64,000 nt of DNA, taken from NCBI RefSeq assembly GCF_025548555.1, contig NZ_JAJLPA010000013.1, positions 1 through 64,000 on the forward strand, given 5' to 3'. Source of the DNA: Sphingomonas sp. A2-49. GTDB taxonomy: Bacteria > Pseudomonadota > Alphaproteobacteria > Sphingomonadales > Sphingomonadaceae. This document shows, in pieces, positions 17,946 through 27,773 of this stretch (its first letter is position 1; each line of letters begins with the position of its first letter). The position numbers and the translations under genes were made by a program. Under the pieces are notes generated by a model. That model saw nothing but the letters and a program-made list of their open reading frames with translations, made no database searches and was not told the DNA's origin.

Positions 17946-19358
17946 CTAATCGGCGGCCCTGTCCGCCGTCTCTCCGGGCGGCGCGGCGACCTTCCAGAAA
18001 ACCGCATACCCCAGCACGCCCGACACGATCGAGGCGAACAGGATCGCCAGCGACGCCTGCTCGCTCAGCAGCGGATCGGTGAAGGCCAGTTCGGCGATGA
18101 ACAGCGAGATGGTGAAGCCGATCCCGGCGACGCCGCCGATGCCCAGCACCATCCGCCAGCCGACGCCGTCGGGCAGCGTCGCGGCGCCGAGCCGGGTCGC
18201 CAGCCACGTCGCACCGAGGAAACCGAGCGGCTTGCCGAGGATCAGGCCGAGCGCGACCCCCGCGGCGAGCGGCGCCTGCACCGCCTCCGCGATCAGCGCC
18301 GGGGACAGGTGGATGCGGACGTTCGACAGCGCGAACAGCGGCAGCACGATGTAGGACACCCACGGGGTCAGGATGCGTACCAGCCGCTCCGCGGCCTCGT
18401 CGGTCGCGGCGGCCATTTCGTGGATATAGCCGAGGCGCTGCTGTGCGACCTCATGCGCTTCTTCGGCCTCGGTATCGTCGTCGGCGCGCGCGGCGGCGGC
18501 ATGGGCGGCCTTGAACTGGTCGACGGGGCGCTGCACGCGCTCGGCGAAGCCCTCTTCCGACAACCGCGACCGCGTCGGCAGCAACAGGCCGACGGCGACG
18601 CCGGCGATGGTCGGATGCACGCCCGATCCGAACACGCCGACCCATACGACGCCGCCGAGCAGGACATAAGGGATCGGCGCGACCCAGCGCAGCCGCAGCA
18701 GCACCACGATCCCGGCATAGGCGGCGCCGGCGACGAACAGGAACCAGGGGTGGAAGGCCGAGGTATAGGCGACCGCGATCACCAGCAGGCCGAACACGTC
18801 GTCGATCGCGGCGAAGGCGAGCAGGACCGCGCGCACCGCCGGCGGCAGGCGGGTGGTGAACATCGCGACGATCGCGAGGCTGAACGCGGTATCCATCGCC
18901 GCGACGACACCCCAGCCGTGCTGCGCCGGCGTGCCGTGGGTGAAGCCGACGAAGATCGCGATCGGCACGACCAGCCCGCCGATCGCGCCCGCGAGCGGAA
19001 ACACCGCGGTGCGCAGCGTCGCCAGCGATCCCTTGACGAATTCGCGCTTCACCTCCGTCCCGATGATGAGGAAGAAGAGCGGCATCAGTGCATCGTTGAC
19101 CCATTCGGCGAGCGGGCGCGCTACCGCCCAGGCGCCGTAGCTGATCCGCAGCGGCCGGTCCCACAGCCGGATCCAGTCCGCCCCCCATGGCGAATTGACG
19201 ACGATCAGCGCGACGATCGTCGCGATCATCAGCGGCCCGCCCGACACCTGGCCGATGGCGAAGAACGGCTCGATCTTTTGCAGCAGCGCCGCTGCCGGCG
19301 AATGATGCGCCCGGGCAGCGACGCGGCCGGACAGGCGTGGAGTCAGCCCCATGGGCAA
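17946..19358 (-). CDS. nhaA: Na+/H+ antiporter NhaA
   Basis: About 470 residues with 11-12 hydrophobic segments. The NhaA core is recognisable: DALMPLFFLIIGTEVKREFVKG, AMDTAFSLAIVAMF (the Asp of TM4) and FAAIDDVFGLLVIAV with the paired Asp residues that bind Na+/H+. The family exports sodium in exchange for protons at alkaline pH. A charged cytoplasmic loop (AADDDTEAEEAHE, near residue 295) is longer than in E. coli NhaA. Start choice: TTG 19358 lies 5 nt after a good Shine-Dalgarno (AAGAAGGA on the minus strand), whereas ATG 19352 is 11 nt away, so TTG is likely used. The sensor kinase follows and may be cotranscribed. Confidence 0.93.
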   Translation of the reverse strand: MPMGLTPRLSGRVAARAHHSPAAALLQKIEPFFAIGQVSGGPLMIATIVALIVVNSPWGADWIRLWDRPLRISYGAWAVARPLAEWVNDALMPLFFLIIGTEVKREFVKGSLATLRTAVFPLAGAIGGLVVPIAIFVGFTHGTPAQHGWGVVAAMDTAFSLAIVAMFTTRLPPAVRAVLLAFAAIDDVFGLLVIAVAYTSAFHPWFLFVAGAAYAGIVVLLRLRWVAPIPYVLLGGVVWVGVFGSGVHPTIAGVAVGLLLPTRSRLSEEGFAERVQRPVDQFKAAHAAAARADDDTEAEEAHEVAQQRLGYIHEMAAATDEAAERLVRILTPWVSYIVLPLFALSNVRIHLSPALIAEAVQAPLAAGVALGLILGKPLGFLGATWLATRLGAATLPDGVGWRMVLGIGGVAGIGFTISLFIAELAFTDPLLSEQASLAILFASIVSGVLGYAVFWKVAAPPGETADRAAD

Positions 19359-19650
19359 AATTGTCCTTCTTTGACATTAGGATACGGCTGTGGCGCGGCA
19401 ACGTTCCGCTATGACGCGATGTCCATGACCCGACGCCCGCGGCGGACGGACCCGTTTCGGCAGTCGTTATTTGTTCCGATACTAAAGCCGAAGCGGGACA
19501 ACAGACGATGCACGCCGCAATGTTCAATCTATTGAACCGATCACGTCGCCGCAAAATGCCGCTTGGACTTTCGGAGCAAATAAAGCCAAGAGAGGCAGGC
19601 CGGCTATCCCCCAATGGCCGGTTTCTTTACGTCCGAAAAAGCGAGTCCCC
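19359..19650. promoter_or_regulatory. Divergent nhaA/mucR promoter region with a 16-bp dyad
   Basis: A 292-bp region lower in GC than its surroundings, with no gene. It holds a perfect inverted repeat GTTCAAT-CT-ATTGAAC at 19522-19537, about 115 bp before the MucR-like start. MucR/Ros proteins often autoregulate through AT-rich leader DNA, so this dyad is a candidate autoregulatory site; the nearer promoter elements for either gene could not be set with confidence. Confidence 0.4.
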
Positions 19651-20160
19651 ATGAACACCGAGATCAATCCGGTCGAGCTTGCCACCGAACTTACCATCGC
19701 GTGGCTGAGCAATCCCAACACCCGTACGTCGGCCGACGACGTACCGGGCTTCCTGCAATCCATGTATGCCGCCGTCGGCAAGCTGGCCAGCCCGGCCGCC
19801 GCGGAGCCGGAACAGGCGATGCAGGACCACACGCCCGCGGTGTCGGTGCGCAAGTCGCTCGCGTCGCGCGATCACATCATCTCGATGATCGACGGCAAGC
19901 CCTATCGTACGCTGCGCCGCCACCTGTCGACCAACGGCCTGACGCCGGAGGAATATCGCCAGCGCTACGGCCTGCGTCCGGACTATCCGATGGTCGCCCC
20001 GTCGTACAGCGAGAGCCGCAGCGCGATGGCGAAGACGATCGGCCTCGGCCGCAAGGCGGGCGAGAAGGTCGAGCGCGCCGCCGGCGACGCCGTCGGTACG
20101 GTTCGCAAGGGCGGCAAGGCCGCGTTGCAGGCCGCCAAGGAAACGCTGGGCGCCGAATAG
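19651..20160 (+). CDS. MucR/Ros-family transcriptional regulator lacking zinc ligands
   Basis: A 169-residue MucR/Ros homologue. The N-terminal oligomerisation region (ELTIAWLSNPNTRTSADDVPGFL) and the DNA-binding core (PAVSVRKSLASRDHIISMIDG, then RTLRRHLSTNGLTPEEYRQRYGL, DYPMVAPSYSESR) match the family. In Ros the zinc is held by C-x2-C-x9-H-x4-H; the equivalent positions here read Ser78, Asp81, His91 and Gly96, so three of the four ligands are gone. Zinc-free Ros-like proteins with this kind of loop are known in Mesorhizobium loti. A C-terminal Ala/Lys-rich tail (residues 133-169) is unusually long and basic. It probably acts as a global gene-silencing or surface-polysaccharide regulator; that is inference from the family. 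Confidence 0.85.
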   Translation: MNTEINPVELATELTIAWLSNPNTRTSADDVPGFLQSMYAAVGKLASPAAAEPEQAMQDHTPAVSVRKSLASRDHIISMIDGKPYRTLRRHLSTNGLTPEEYRQRYGLRPDYPMVAPSYSESRSAMAKTIGLGRKAGEKVERAAGDAVGTVRKGGKAALQAAKETLGAE

Positions 20161-20173
20161 GCCCATGACGCGA

Positions 20174-20201
20174 CGGTTCGGGCGTTCGTTCGCCCGAACC
20201 G
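20174..20201 (+). terminator. Hairpin after the MucR-like gene
   Basis: Perfect 11-bp stem CGGTTCGGGCG/CGCCCGAACCG with a 6-nt loop, 13 bp after the stop codon. No T-tract follows, so it may only slow polymerase or protect the mRNA 3' end. The remaining DNA to 20435 shows no gene. Confidence 0.55.
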
Positions 20202-20435
20202 GCCGCCGTCCCGGCGCCGGGAGTTGCGGATCCAGCGCTTGCCGCAGCGCGTCGTGCTCCGGCTGGCCGGCCTCGCTGCCTCGATTGCGACGGGAGTAGG
20301 CAGTGCCAGCCTCCGCCGCCGCTGTGCCGATGGCATGAGCCGGCCGGGCGCCCCGCCCTCGTCGGGGACGTCCCGACCATCGGTGCAGGACATGCGCCCT
20401 CCTATTCGTCGAGCCCTCTCTAGCGGGCGCCTGTG

Positions 20436-21611
20436 TCAGCCGGCGTGGTCCAGCGCATGGGCGATGCCGCGTTCCAGCCCGCGCAGCTCAGCGAGGCCGC
20501 GCATCCGGCCGAGCAGCGAATAGCCCGGATTGGTGCGGCGATCGAGGTCGTCGAGCATCTGGTGGCCATGATCGGGACGCATCGGCACGGTCCGGCGTTC
20601 GCGCCGATAGAGGCGCACGACCTCGGTCATCACCGCCGCCATGTCGGCGTCGCCGCCGAGGTGTTCGGCCTCGTGGAACGCGCCGTCGGGTTCCCGCTGG
20701 ACCGAGCGCAGGTGCAGGAAGCCGATCCGGCTGCCCAGCCGGGCGACCATGCCGGGCAGGTCGTTGTCGGCGCGCACGCCGAGCGACCCGGTGCAGAAGC
20801 ACAGCCCGTTGGACGGATTGGGGACCGCGGCAAACAGCTGCGCGAGGTCCGCCTCGTCGCTCACCACGCGTGGCAGGCCGAACAGCGCGAACGGCGGGTC
20901 GTCGGGATGAACGACCAGCCGGATGCCGAGCGCGTCGGCGACCGGACAGACCGCGCGCAGGAAGGCGACGTGATTGGCGCGCAGGGCATCGGCGTCGATC
21001 CCCGCATAGGTGCCGATCGCCGCGAGGAATTGCGGCGAGCTGAAGCTCTCCTCGCTGCCCGGCAGGCCGGCGATGATCGTGCGCTCCAGCGCCCGTCGCT
21101 CGTCCGCGGACATCGCCGCAAAGCGCGCGTCCGCCGCCGCGACGACGCGCGCGTCGTAATCGCGCGCCGCGTCGGGCCGGCGCAGGATGTGGATGTCATA
21201 GGCAGCGAGCGCGACCGCCTCGAAGCGCAGCGCGCGGGCGCCGTCGGGCAGTTCCCAGCCGAGGTCGGTGCGCGTCCAGTCGAGCAGCGGCATGAAATTG
21301 TAGGTGACGGTCGTTATGCCGCAGGCGGCGAGGTTGCGCAGGCTCTCGCGATAGGCGTGGATCAGGCGATCCCAGTCGGGACCGCGGGTCTTGATGCCCT
21401 CGTGCACCGGCAGGCTCTCGACGACGGTCCAGCCGAGCCCGGCCGCCGCGATCTTGGCGCGCCGTTCGGCGATCGCGGCCTCGGGCCAGACCGCGCCGTT
21501 CGGGATCTCGTGCAGCGCGGTCACCACTTCGGTCGCGCCGGACTGGCGGATGTCCGACAGGCGCACGGGATCATCGGGCCCGAACCAGCGCAACGTCTGC
21601 AACAAAGTCAT
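20436..21611 (-). CDS. uxuA: Mannonate dehydratase
   Basis: A 391-residue UxuA. Start MTLLQTLRWFGPDDPVRLSDIRQSGATEVVTALHEIPNG is characteristic, followed by RLVVHPDDPPFALFGLPRVVSDEADL (metal/substrate site), NGLCFCTGSLGVRADNDLP and the closing PMRPDHGHQMLDDL. UxuA dehydrates D-mannonate to 2-keto-3-deoxygluconate in glucuronate breakdown. ATG 21611 is chosen because it opens the conserved start; the frame continues upstream without similarity. Other hexuronate genes are not in the window, so it appears to stand alone here. Confidence 0.95.
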   Translation of the reverse strand: MTLLQTLRWFGPDDPVRLSDIRQSGATEVVTALHEIPNGAVWPEAAIAERRAKIAAAGLGWTVVESLPVHEGIKTRGPDWDRLIHAYRESLRNLAACGITTVTYNFMPLLDWTRTDLGWELPDGARALRFEAVALAAYDIHILRRPDAARDYDARVVAAADARFAAMSADERRALERTIIAGLPGSEESFSSPQFLAAIGTYAGIDADALRANHVAFLRAVCPVADALGIRLVVHPDDPPFALFGLPRVVSDEADLAQLFAAVPNPSNGLCFCTGSLGVRADNDLPGMVARLGSRIGFLHLRSVQREPDGAFHEAEHLGGDADMAAVMTEVVRLYRRERRTVPMRPDHGHQMLDDLDRRTNPGYSLLGRMRGLAELRGLERGIAHALDHAG

Positions 21612-21769
21612 CCTGCGGTCCCCGTCCAGCCTTGCCGGATCGCCCGGTCGTACGATCCGATAGCCCGCGCCGCGCCGCGCCGGCAACCGCCCGCGCCATG
21701 CGGGGGAGGTTGCAACATGGCCGCAACATCACGGCCGATCCAGACATATTGCCGTGATCCATCTGCGCG

Positions 21770-22717
21770 ATGACCGATGCCGACACGCCGGGAGACGCGA
21801 TCATGCCTGCACCACGACCTCACACCTCCGAACCCCATGGCCACGGCCTCGCCGACGACCTGCCGCTGCTGACGGCGATGCTGGGCCGCCGCCGCGCGCT
21901 GCGATGGTTCGCCGGCGCCGGCACCGCAGCGCTGGTCACCGGTTGCGGCGGCAGCGGCACGGACGCCGGGAGCGTCGCGGTGGTCAGCGGCACCGCGACG
22001 CCCGCCCCGACCGCCACGCCCACGCCCACCCCGACGCCCACCGCGACCGCAACGGCGAGCGGGTGCATCGTCGATCCGACCGAGACCAACGGCCCCTATC
22101 CTGCCGACGGCACCAACACCGCGTCGGGATCGACCAGCAACGCGCTCACCGCCAGCGGCATCGTGCGCAGCGATATCCGGTCGAGCTTCCTCGGCACGAC
22201 GACGGTGGCGACGGGGGTCAAGCTGACGCTGACGCTGACCGTGGTGAACGTCAACGCGACCTGCGCACCGCTGGCGGGCTATGCGGTCTACGTCTGGTGC
22301 TGCGACCGGTCGGGCAATTATTCGCTCTATACCGCCGCCGCGGAAAGCTACCTGCGCGGTATCCAGGTCACCGATGCCAACGGCCAGGCGACCTTCACCC
22401 TGATCGTCCCCGGCTGCTATTCGGGGCGCTGGCCGCACGTGCATTTCGAGGTGTTCTCGACGCTGGCGACCGCCACCGGGGGCCGCTACGCCTCGCTGGT
22501 GTCGCAGCTGGCGCTGCCGGCGGCGGTGTGCGCCGCGGTCTATACCGACACGACCACCTATCCGGCGAGCGCCGCCAACCTCGCCCGCGTCACGCTGGCG
22601 AGCGACATGGTGTTCGGCGACAACAGCGCCGCGCAGATCGCGCAGCAGACGCCGGTGCTGACCGGGAACGTCACCGACGGCTATGTCGGGAGCGCGACGA
22701 TCGGCCTCGCGCGGTAA
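21770..22717 (+). CDS. Intradiol dioxygenase-like lipoprotein
   Basis: A 315-residue protein. An arginine-rich export signal (RRRALRWFAGAGTAALVTGC) ends in a lipobox VTGC, suggesting Tat-type export as a lipoprotein. A Pro/Thr repeat linker lies at about residues 75-95, and the catalytic-like domain resembles the protocatechuate 3,4-dioxygenase beta family: TETNGPYPADGTN, CAPLAGYAVYVWCCD, then YLRGIQVTDANGQATF...GRWPHVHFEV. The HVH and Tyr residues are candidates for the two-His/two-Tyr non-haem iron set. Exported members of this family act on unknown aromatic or other substrates. ATG 21803 is a possible later start. Confidence 0.78.
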   Translation: MTDADTPGDAIMPAPRPHTSEPHGHGLADDLPLLTAMLGRRRALRWFAGAGTAALVTGCGGSGTDAGSVAVVSGTATPAPTATPTPTPTPTATATASGCIVDPTETNGPYPADGTNTASGSTSNALTASGIVRSDIRSSFLGTTTVATGVKLTLTLTVVNVNATCAPLAGYAVYVWCCDRSGNYSLYTAAAESYLRGIQVTDANGQATFTLIVPGCYSGRWPHVHFEVFSTLATATGGRYASLVSQLALPAAVCAAVYTDTTTYPASAANLARVTLASDMVFGDNSAAQIAQQTPVLTGNVTDGYVGSATIGLAR

Positions 22718-22757
22718 CCCTTGGCGGCGACGGCGGCGGCGGGCTAAGGCGGCGGCC

Positions 22758-24185
22758 ATGACGCCGCTGACGCTCTACAACAGCCTGACCCGCTCCGCCG
22801 AGCCGTTCGTCCCCGCAGATCCCGCCAACGTGCGCATCTATTCGTGCGGACCGACGGTCTATCACTATGCGCACCTCGGCAACCTGCGGGCCTATCTGTT
22901 CACCGATACGCTGGGGCGGACGCTGACATGGAAGGGCTATGGCCTGACCCATGTCATCAACATCACCGATGTCGGCCACCTGACCAGCGACGCCGATTCC
23001 GGCGACGACAAGATGGAGGCCGCCGCGAAGGCGAGCGGGCGCGACATCTGGGCGGTGGCGGCGCACTATACGCAGGCGTTCAAGGCGAACCTCAAGGACC
23101 TCAACGTCCGCGACCCGGCGCATTTTCCGCTGGCGACCGACCATGTCCCCGGCATGATCGCGTTCGGCGAGGCGATCGCGGAGCGGCATTGCTATCGCCT
23201 GCCCGACGGCCTGTACTTCGACACGTCGACCGTCCCCGATTACGGCCGGCTGGCGGGCACCCACGCCGACGGCCCGGCCGAGGCGCGGATCGACGCGGTC
23301 GCCGGCAAGCGCCACGCCGCCGATTTCGCGATCTGGCGGACCAGCGGCCCGGACGAACATCGCCAGATGGAATGGGACAGCCCATGGGGTCGCGGCGCGC
23401 CGGGCTGGCATCTCGAATGTTCGGTGATGAGCCGCCGGTATCTGGGCGACCATTTCGACATCCACACCGGCGGCATCGATCATCGCGAGATCCACCATCC
23501 CAACGAGATCGCGCAGAACCAGGCCTATGGCGGCACCGCCGACACCGGCGCGACGCTGTGGATGCACAACAACTTCCTGGTCGACCGCACCGGCAAGATG
23601 TCGAAATCGTCGGGCGCGTTCCTGACGCTGGCGACGTTGGTCGAGCGCGGTTTCCATCCGCTCGCCTATCGGCTGATGTGCCTTCAGGCGCATTACCGCA
23701 GCGAGCTGGAATTCTCGTGGGAAAACCTCGCGGCGGCGCAGACCCGGCTGAAGCGGCTGGTGCAGACCGTCGCGGCATTGCGCGCGCGCGGAGACAGCAA
23801 AGGCGCGGCCACGGCGGCGCCCTACGCCGAGCGGCTCGACGCGGCGCTGTCCGACGATCTCAACACCCCCAAGGCGCTGCCGGTGCTCGACGAGATGCTC
23901 GCCGACAAGCGTATCGCGCCCGCCGACCGGCTGGCCGCGCTCGCCGATTTCGACGCGGTGCTGGGCCTCGGCCTGCTGACGCTGGCGCGCGAGGACCTGC
24001 GGGTGCGGCCGGCACGGGCCGGCATCGACGACGCCGGGATCGCCGCACGGCTGGAGGAACGGCGCGCGGCGCGCGCGGCGAAGGATTTTCCGCGATCGGA
24101 CGCGATCCGCGACGAACTGGCGGCGCTGGGCGTCGAGGTGATGGACGGCGATCCGCTGGGCTGGGACTGGAAGGTCACGATATGA
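22758..24185 (+). CDS. cysS: Cysteinyl-tRNA synthetase
   Basis: A 475-residue class I aminoacyl-tRNA synthetase. The HIGH-type motif is HLGN ([16 protein letters not shown]), the zinc ligands begin at SCGPTVY and continue in HLECS and [13 protein letters not shown], and the KMSKS loop reads [10 protein letters not shown]. It charges tRNA-Cys with cysteine. ATG 22758 starts the conserved [12 protein letters not shown]. The stop overlaps the next start (ATGA), so a D-2-hydroxyacid dehydrogenase is translated with it; the pairing has no obvious metabolic logic. Confidence 0.97.
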   Translation: MTPLTLYNSLTRSAEPFVPADPANVRIYSCGPTVYHYAHLGNLRAYLFTDTLGRTLTWKGYGLTHVINITDVGHLTSDADSGDDKMEAAAKASGRDIWAVAAHYTQAFKANLKDLNVRDPAHFPLATDHVPGMIAFGEAIAERHCYRLPDGLYFDTSTVPDYGRLAGTHADGPAEARIDAVAGKRHAADFAIWRTSGPDEHRQMEWDSPWGRGAPGWHLECSVMSRRYLGDHFDIHTGGIDHREIHHPNEIAQNQAYGGTADTGATLWMHNNFLVDRTGKMSKSSGAFLTLATLVERGFHPLAYRLMCLQAHYRSELEFSWENLAAAQTRLKRLVQTVAALRARGDSKGAATAAPYAERLDAALSDDLNTPKALPVLDEMLADKRIAPADRLAALADFDAVLGLGLLTLAREDLRVRPARAGIDDAGIAARLEERRAARAAKDFPRSDAIRDELAALGVEVMDGDPLGWDWKVTI

Positions 24186-25120
24186 AGGCGGTACTCCCCG
24201 CGATCGCGCGCGGCCTGCTCGAACCGCATTTGCCCGTCGGCATCGAGCCGGCGTGGTTCGCCTCGCCCGACGAGGCGAAGGCGATGATCGCCGATGCCGA
24301 GATCGCCTGGGTCGACATGCAGCCGACGGCGCTGGTGGCGGACGCGATCCGGGCGGCGGGACCGCATTTGCGCTGGGTTTCGACGATCTATGCGGGGCTC
24401 GACGCCTTTCCGCTCGACCTGCTGCGCGCGCGCGGGGTGACGGTGACCAACGGCGCCGGGATCAACGCGGTCGCGGTCGCCGAATATGCGGTGCTGGGCG
24501 TGCTGGCGGCGGCGAAACGCTTCGACATCGTGCTGCGCGCGGCGGACCGACAGGACTGGCTGACGGATGCGCCGGGCAAGGTGGAACTGGCTGACACGCG
24601 TGCGCTCGTCGTCGGCTACGGCACGATCGGCCGGCTGATCGGCGAGCGGCTGGCGGCGTTCGGCGTCGCGGTGACCGGCGTCACCCGCTCGGGTCGGGAC
24701 GGCACGCTGACGCCCGGTGCCTGGGCCGCGCACATCGGGGACTTCGACTGGGTGATCCTGGCGGCGCCGTCGACCGACGCCACCAGGGCGCTGATCGGTC
24801 CGCAGGAGATCGCCGCGATGCGCCGCACCGCATGGCTCATCAACATCGCGCGCGGCGACATGATCGACGAGGCGGCACTGCTGGCGGCGCTCGCCGACGG
24901 CGGCATCGCGGGCGCGTTCCTCGACCCGACCGATCCCGAGCCGCTGCCGCCGGGCCACCCGTTGTGGACCGCGCCCAATTGCATGATCTCGATGCACCTG
25001 TCGGGCCGCAGCCAGACCAAGATGTTCCAGCGCGGTGCGGCGCTGTTCCTCGACAATGCCCGCGCCTTCGTCGCCGGCGCGTCGATGCGCAACGTCGCGG
25101 ACCTCGACGCGGGCTATTGA
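24182..25120 (+). CDS. D-2-hydroxyacid dehydrogenase (NAD(P)-dependent)
   Basis: A 312-residue protein of the D-isomer-specific 2-hydroxyacid dehydrogenase family. The Rossmann motif VVGYGTIGRLIGERLAAFG lies near residue 142. The catalytic Arg is in INIARGDMIDEAAL and the His in CMISMHLSGRS. The usual catalytic Glu of 'DVFE' is replaced by Asp in LDPTDPEPLPPGHPLW, a variation I recall from some subfamilies. Substrate is unknown. Translationally coupled to cysS by ATGA, and its stop is almost in contact with the convergent peptidase gene. Confidence 0.85.
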   Translation: MKAVLPAIARGLLEPHLPVGIEPAWFASPDEAKAMIADAEIAWVDMQPTALVADAIRAAGPHLRWVSTIYAGLDAFPLDLLRARGVTVTNGAGINAVAVAEYAVLGVLAAAKRFDIVLRAADRQDWLTDAPGKVELADTRALVVGYGTIGRLIGERLAAFGVAVTGVTRSGRDGTLTPGAWAAHIGDFDWVILAAPSTDATRALIGPQEIAAMRRTAWLINIARGDMIDEAALLAALADGGIAGAFLDPTDPEPLPPGHPLWTAPNCMISMHLSGRSQTKMFQRGAALFLDNARAFVAGASMRNVADLDAGY

Positions 25121-25121
25121 C

Positions 25122-26111
25122 CTAATCGAGCGGCCGGTCCGCTTCTGCGACCAGCGGCGGCGCATAGGGTTTGGGCGCGCCCGCGGGGAGGCGCGCGATC
25201 TCTGCCTCGATCGCCTTCGCGCGGGCGGACGAGGACGGGTGCGTGCGGCTGCGGAACAGGCCGCCGTCGACGTCGCCGCCATGGTCGCGCCAGAAACGCA
25301 CCGCGATCTGCGGATCGTAACCCGCGTTGCGGAGCAGGTGCACCCCGAGCAGGTCCGCCTGATCCTCGGTCAGCCGGAACAGCCGGCCGTTGCGCCCGAC
25401 CTCGGCGAGCAGGCCGCGCTTGACCCCGGCGGCGTCGAGCCGCGTCGCATGGTGCAGGATGTTGTGCGAGAGTTCGTGCGCGACGACCACCGCGATCTCG
25501 TCGTCCGAATAGCGTTCGAAGAAGCGCACCCCGATCTGGACGTTCCGGCCGTCGGCGGACGCCTCCATCCCCGGGCCCAGCAGCACCTCGAACGCGCTGC
25601 GGCAGCCGGGCGACGCGGCGATCTGTACCGTTCGGGTGCGGCCGTCGCGACGCAGCACGATGTCGAGCGGACGGTCGGCGGGCAGCGCGGCGATCGCGTC
25701 GAAGGCGGCATCGCGCGCGGCGCTGTTCGAGCCCCTCGCCGGCGGCGGCGCGCCCAGCGACCGGCCGTCGGCCGAGACGATCGAATCGTTGGCGCGTACG
25801 CCTGCGGCGGCGGCGGGCGACCCGGGCACCACCGCCTCGACCGCGATCGGCGCCTCGAACCCGAAGCTGCGCCGCGCCTGATCGCGCAGGGCGGGATCGT
25901 ACTGGCCGAGCGCGTGGATCGCCCAGCCCGGCGTCGGCGCCCGGTCCCGGCACAATGCGGCGTTGGCGGTGGTCAGGCGATAGGCGATCGCCGCCATGCG
26001 CGCATCGACCGTGCGCAGCGCGTCGAACGTCGCGGCGGTGTCCTGCGCCAGGCCGGCGACGGGGGTCAGTGCCAGCAGGACGGCGGCGGGGAATCGGGGG
26101 GCGATCGTCAT
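25122..26111 (-). CDS. Exported M48-family zinc metallopeptidase with PDZ-like domain
   Basis: A 329-residue protein with a cleavable signal peptide ([13 protein letters not shown]). A PDZ-like segment spans about residues 85-160 ([26 protein letters not shown]). The peptidase part shows HELSH (HExxH zinc site) and the third-ligand region [12 protein letters not shown], the order found in M48 peptidases. Likely a periplasmic protease or chaperone-like quality-control enzyme. ATG 26111 is preferred to a longer frame because it opens directly on the signal peptide. Confidence 0.85.
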   Translation of the reverse strand: MTIAPRFPAAVLLALTPVAGLAQDTAATFDALRTVDARMAAIAYRLTTANAALCRDRAPTPGWAIHALGQYDPALRDQARRSFGFEAPIAVEAVVPGSPAAAAGVRANDSIVSADGRSLGAPPPARGSNSAARDAAFDAIAALPADRPLDIVLRRDGRTRTVQIAASPGCRSAFEVLLGPGMEASADGRNVQIGVRFFERYSDDEIAVVVAHELSHNILHHATRLDAAGVKRGLLAEVGRNGRLFRLTEDQADLLGVHLLRNAGYDPQIAVRFWRDHGGDVDGGLFRSRTHPSSSARAKAIEAEIARLPAGAPKPYAPPLVAEADRPLD

Positions 26112-26274
26112 GGCCACCGCCTGTAGGCCAGCGCCGCTGAACGCGGAACAACCCGCCCGCCGCATTTTCCGTCCGGATCCCGGGGGGATACCGTCCCCAA
26201 GCGTTCCTTCATTGCGCAAAGGCCGATTTGGGCGCATGTCGCGGCGCGTTTATACCCCGAAGGACGACATCATC

Positions 26275-27648
26275 ATGGCCGCGAACTGGGCCCCCGACAG
26301 CTGGACCACGGCCGAGGCCCGCCAGCTTCCCGACTATCCCGACGCCGCCGCGCTGACCCGCGCGACCGACACGCTCGGGACGTTTCCGCCGCTGGTCTTC
26401 GCCGGCGAGGCGCGCAACCTGACCGCCGAACTGGCGAAGGTCGCCGAGGGCGAGGCGTTCCTGCTCCAGGGCGGCGACTGCGCCGAATCCTTCGCCGAAC
26501 ACAGCGCCAACAACATCCGCGACACGTTCCGCGTCATCCTCCAGATGGCGGTGGTGCTGACCTATGCGTCGAAGCTGCCGGTGGTGAAGCTGGGCCGGAT
26601 GGCGGGCCAGTTCGCCAAGCCGCGCTCCGCCCCCAACGAGACGATCGACGGTGTCGAGCTGCCGAGCTACCGCGGCGACAACGTCAACGACATCGCCTTC
26701 ACCGCGGAAAGCCGGATCCCCGATCCGCAGCGGATGATCCGCGCCTATTCGCAGTCGGCGGCGACGCTCAACCTGCTGCGCGCCTTCGCGCAGGGCGGCT
26801 ATGCCAACCTGCATCAGGTCCATCGCTGGACGCACGACTTCATGGGCCGCAGCCCGTGGTCGAAGAAATATGCCGAGACCGCCGACCGGATCGGCGAGGC
26901 GCTGGAATTCATGGCGGCGTGCGGGATCGACCCCGAAACCGTGCCGCAATTGGCGCAGACGCATTTCTACACCAGCCACGAAGCGCTGCTGCTGCCGTTC
27001 GAACAGGCGCTGACCCGGCAGGATTCGCTGACCGGCGACTGGTACGACACCTCCGCGCATTTCCTGTGGATCGGCGACCGGACCCGCTTCGAGGGATCGG
27101 CGCATGTCGAGTTCCTGCGCGGGATCGGCAATCCGATCGGCGTGAAGTGCGGGCCGAGCCTCGATCCCGACGCGCTGCTGCGGATGCTCGACACGCTCAA
27201 TCCCGGCCGCATCCCGGGGCGGATGACGCTCATCACCCGCTATGGCTTCGACAAGATCGAAAGCGCGCTGCCCCGGCTGGTCCGCGCCGTCACGCGCGAG
27301 GGGCATCCGGTGGTGTGGAGCTGCGACCCGATGCACGGCAACACGGTGAAGGCGGTGACCGGCTACAAGACGCGCCCGTTCGACCGCATCCTCGCCGAGG
27401 TGCGCGGCTTCTTCGCGGTGCATCGCGCCGAGGGCACGCACGCGGGCGGCATCCATGCCGAGATGACCGGCCAGAACGTCACCGAATGCACCGGCGGCGC
27501 GATCGACGTGACCGAGCAATCGCTCGCCGACCGCTATCACACGCATTGCGACCCGCGCCTCAACGCCGGGCAGAGCCTGGAGCTCGCCTTCCTGCTCGCA
27601 GAGATGCTCAACGCCGAGATGGCGGAGCGCAAAAAGGTTGCGGCCTGA
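26275..27648 (+). CDS. aroG: Class II DAHP synthase (3-deoxy-7-phosphoheptulonate synthase)
   Basis: A 457-residue plant-type (class II) DAHP synthase, the first enzyme of the shikimate pathway, joining phosphoenolpyruvate and erythrose 4-phosphate. Recognisable blocks are [29 protein letters not shown], the [17 protein letters not shown] region, [14 protein letters not shown] and [12 protein letters not shown]. The start ATG 26275 lies 10 nt after a Shine-Dalgarno GAAGGA; ATG 26236 would add 13 residues without a good ribosome site. A terminator-like hairpin lies just after the stop, and tRNA-Glu follows. Confidence 0.95.
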   Translation: MAANWAPDSWTTAEARQLPDYPDAAALTRATDTLGTFPPLVFAGEARNLTAELAKVAEGEAFLLQGGDCAESFAEHSANNIRDTFRVILQMAVVLTYASKLPVVKLGRMAGQFAKPRSAPNETIDGVELPSYRGDNVNDIAFTAESRIPDPQRMIRAYSQSAATLNLLRAFAQGGYANLHQVHRWTHDFMGRSPWSKKYAETADRIGEALEFMAACGIDPETVPQLAQTHFYTSHEALLLPFEQALTRQDSLTGDWYDTSAHFLWIGDRTRFEGSAHVEFLRGIGNPIGVKCGPSLDPDALLRMLDTLNPGRIPGRMTLITRYGFDKIESALPRLVRAVTREGHPVVWSCDPMHGNTVKAVTGYKTRPFDRILAEVRGFFAVHRAEGTHAGGIHAEMTGQNVTECTGGAIDVTEQSLADRYHTHCDPRLNAGQSLELAFLLAEMLNAEMAERKKVAA

Positions 27649-27660
27649 CGCTTGACGCAG

Positions 27661-27690
27661 CGGAAGCGGGCGGCTAATCGCCCGCTTCCG
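27661..27690 (+). terminator. Hairpin between the DAHP synthase gene and tRNA-Glu
   Basis: Perfect 12-bp stem CGGAAGCGGGCG/CGCCCGCTTCCG with a 6-nt loop, 12 bp after the stop codon. It lacks a T-tract, so it may be a weak terminator or an mRNA-end/processing structure just before the tRNA. Confidence 0.6.
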
Positions 27691-27698
27691 CACAGCAT

Positions 27699-27773
27699 GG
27701 CCCCTTCGTCTAGCGGTTAGGACGACGCCCTCTCACGGCGTAAGCACGAGTTCGATTCTCGTAGGGGTCACCA
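27699..27773 (+). tRNA. tRNA-Glu (anticodon CUC)
   Basis: A 75-nt cloverleaf with encoded CCA. The acceptor GGCCCCT pairs with AGGGGTC (one G-U), the D-arm reads GTCTAGCGGTTAGGAC, and the anticodon arm is ACGCC-CTCTCAC-GGCGT with CUC in the loop. The T-arm contains TTCGATTC. It reads GAG codons. Confidence 0.96.

Noticed and set aside
20202..20435. Open frames between the MucR-like gene and uxuA
   Set aside because: Random-looking Arg/Ser/Pro products on either strand with no ribosome sites.
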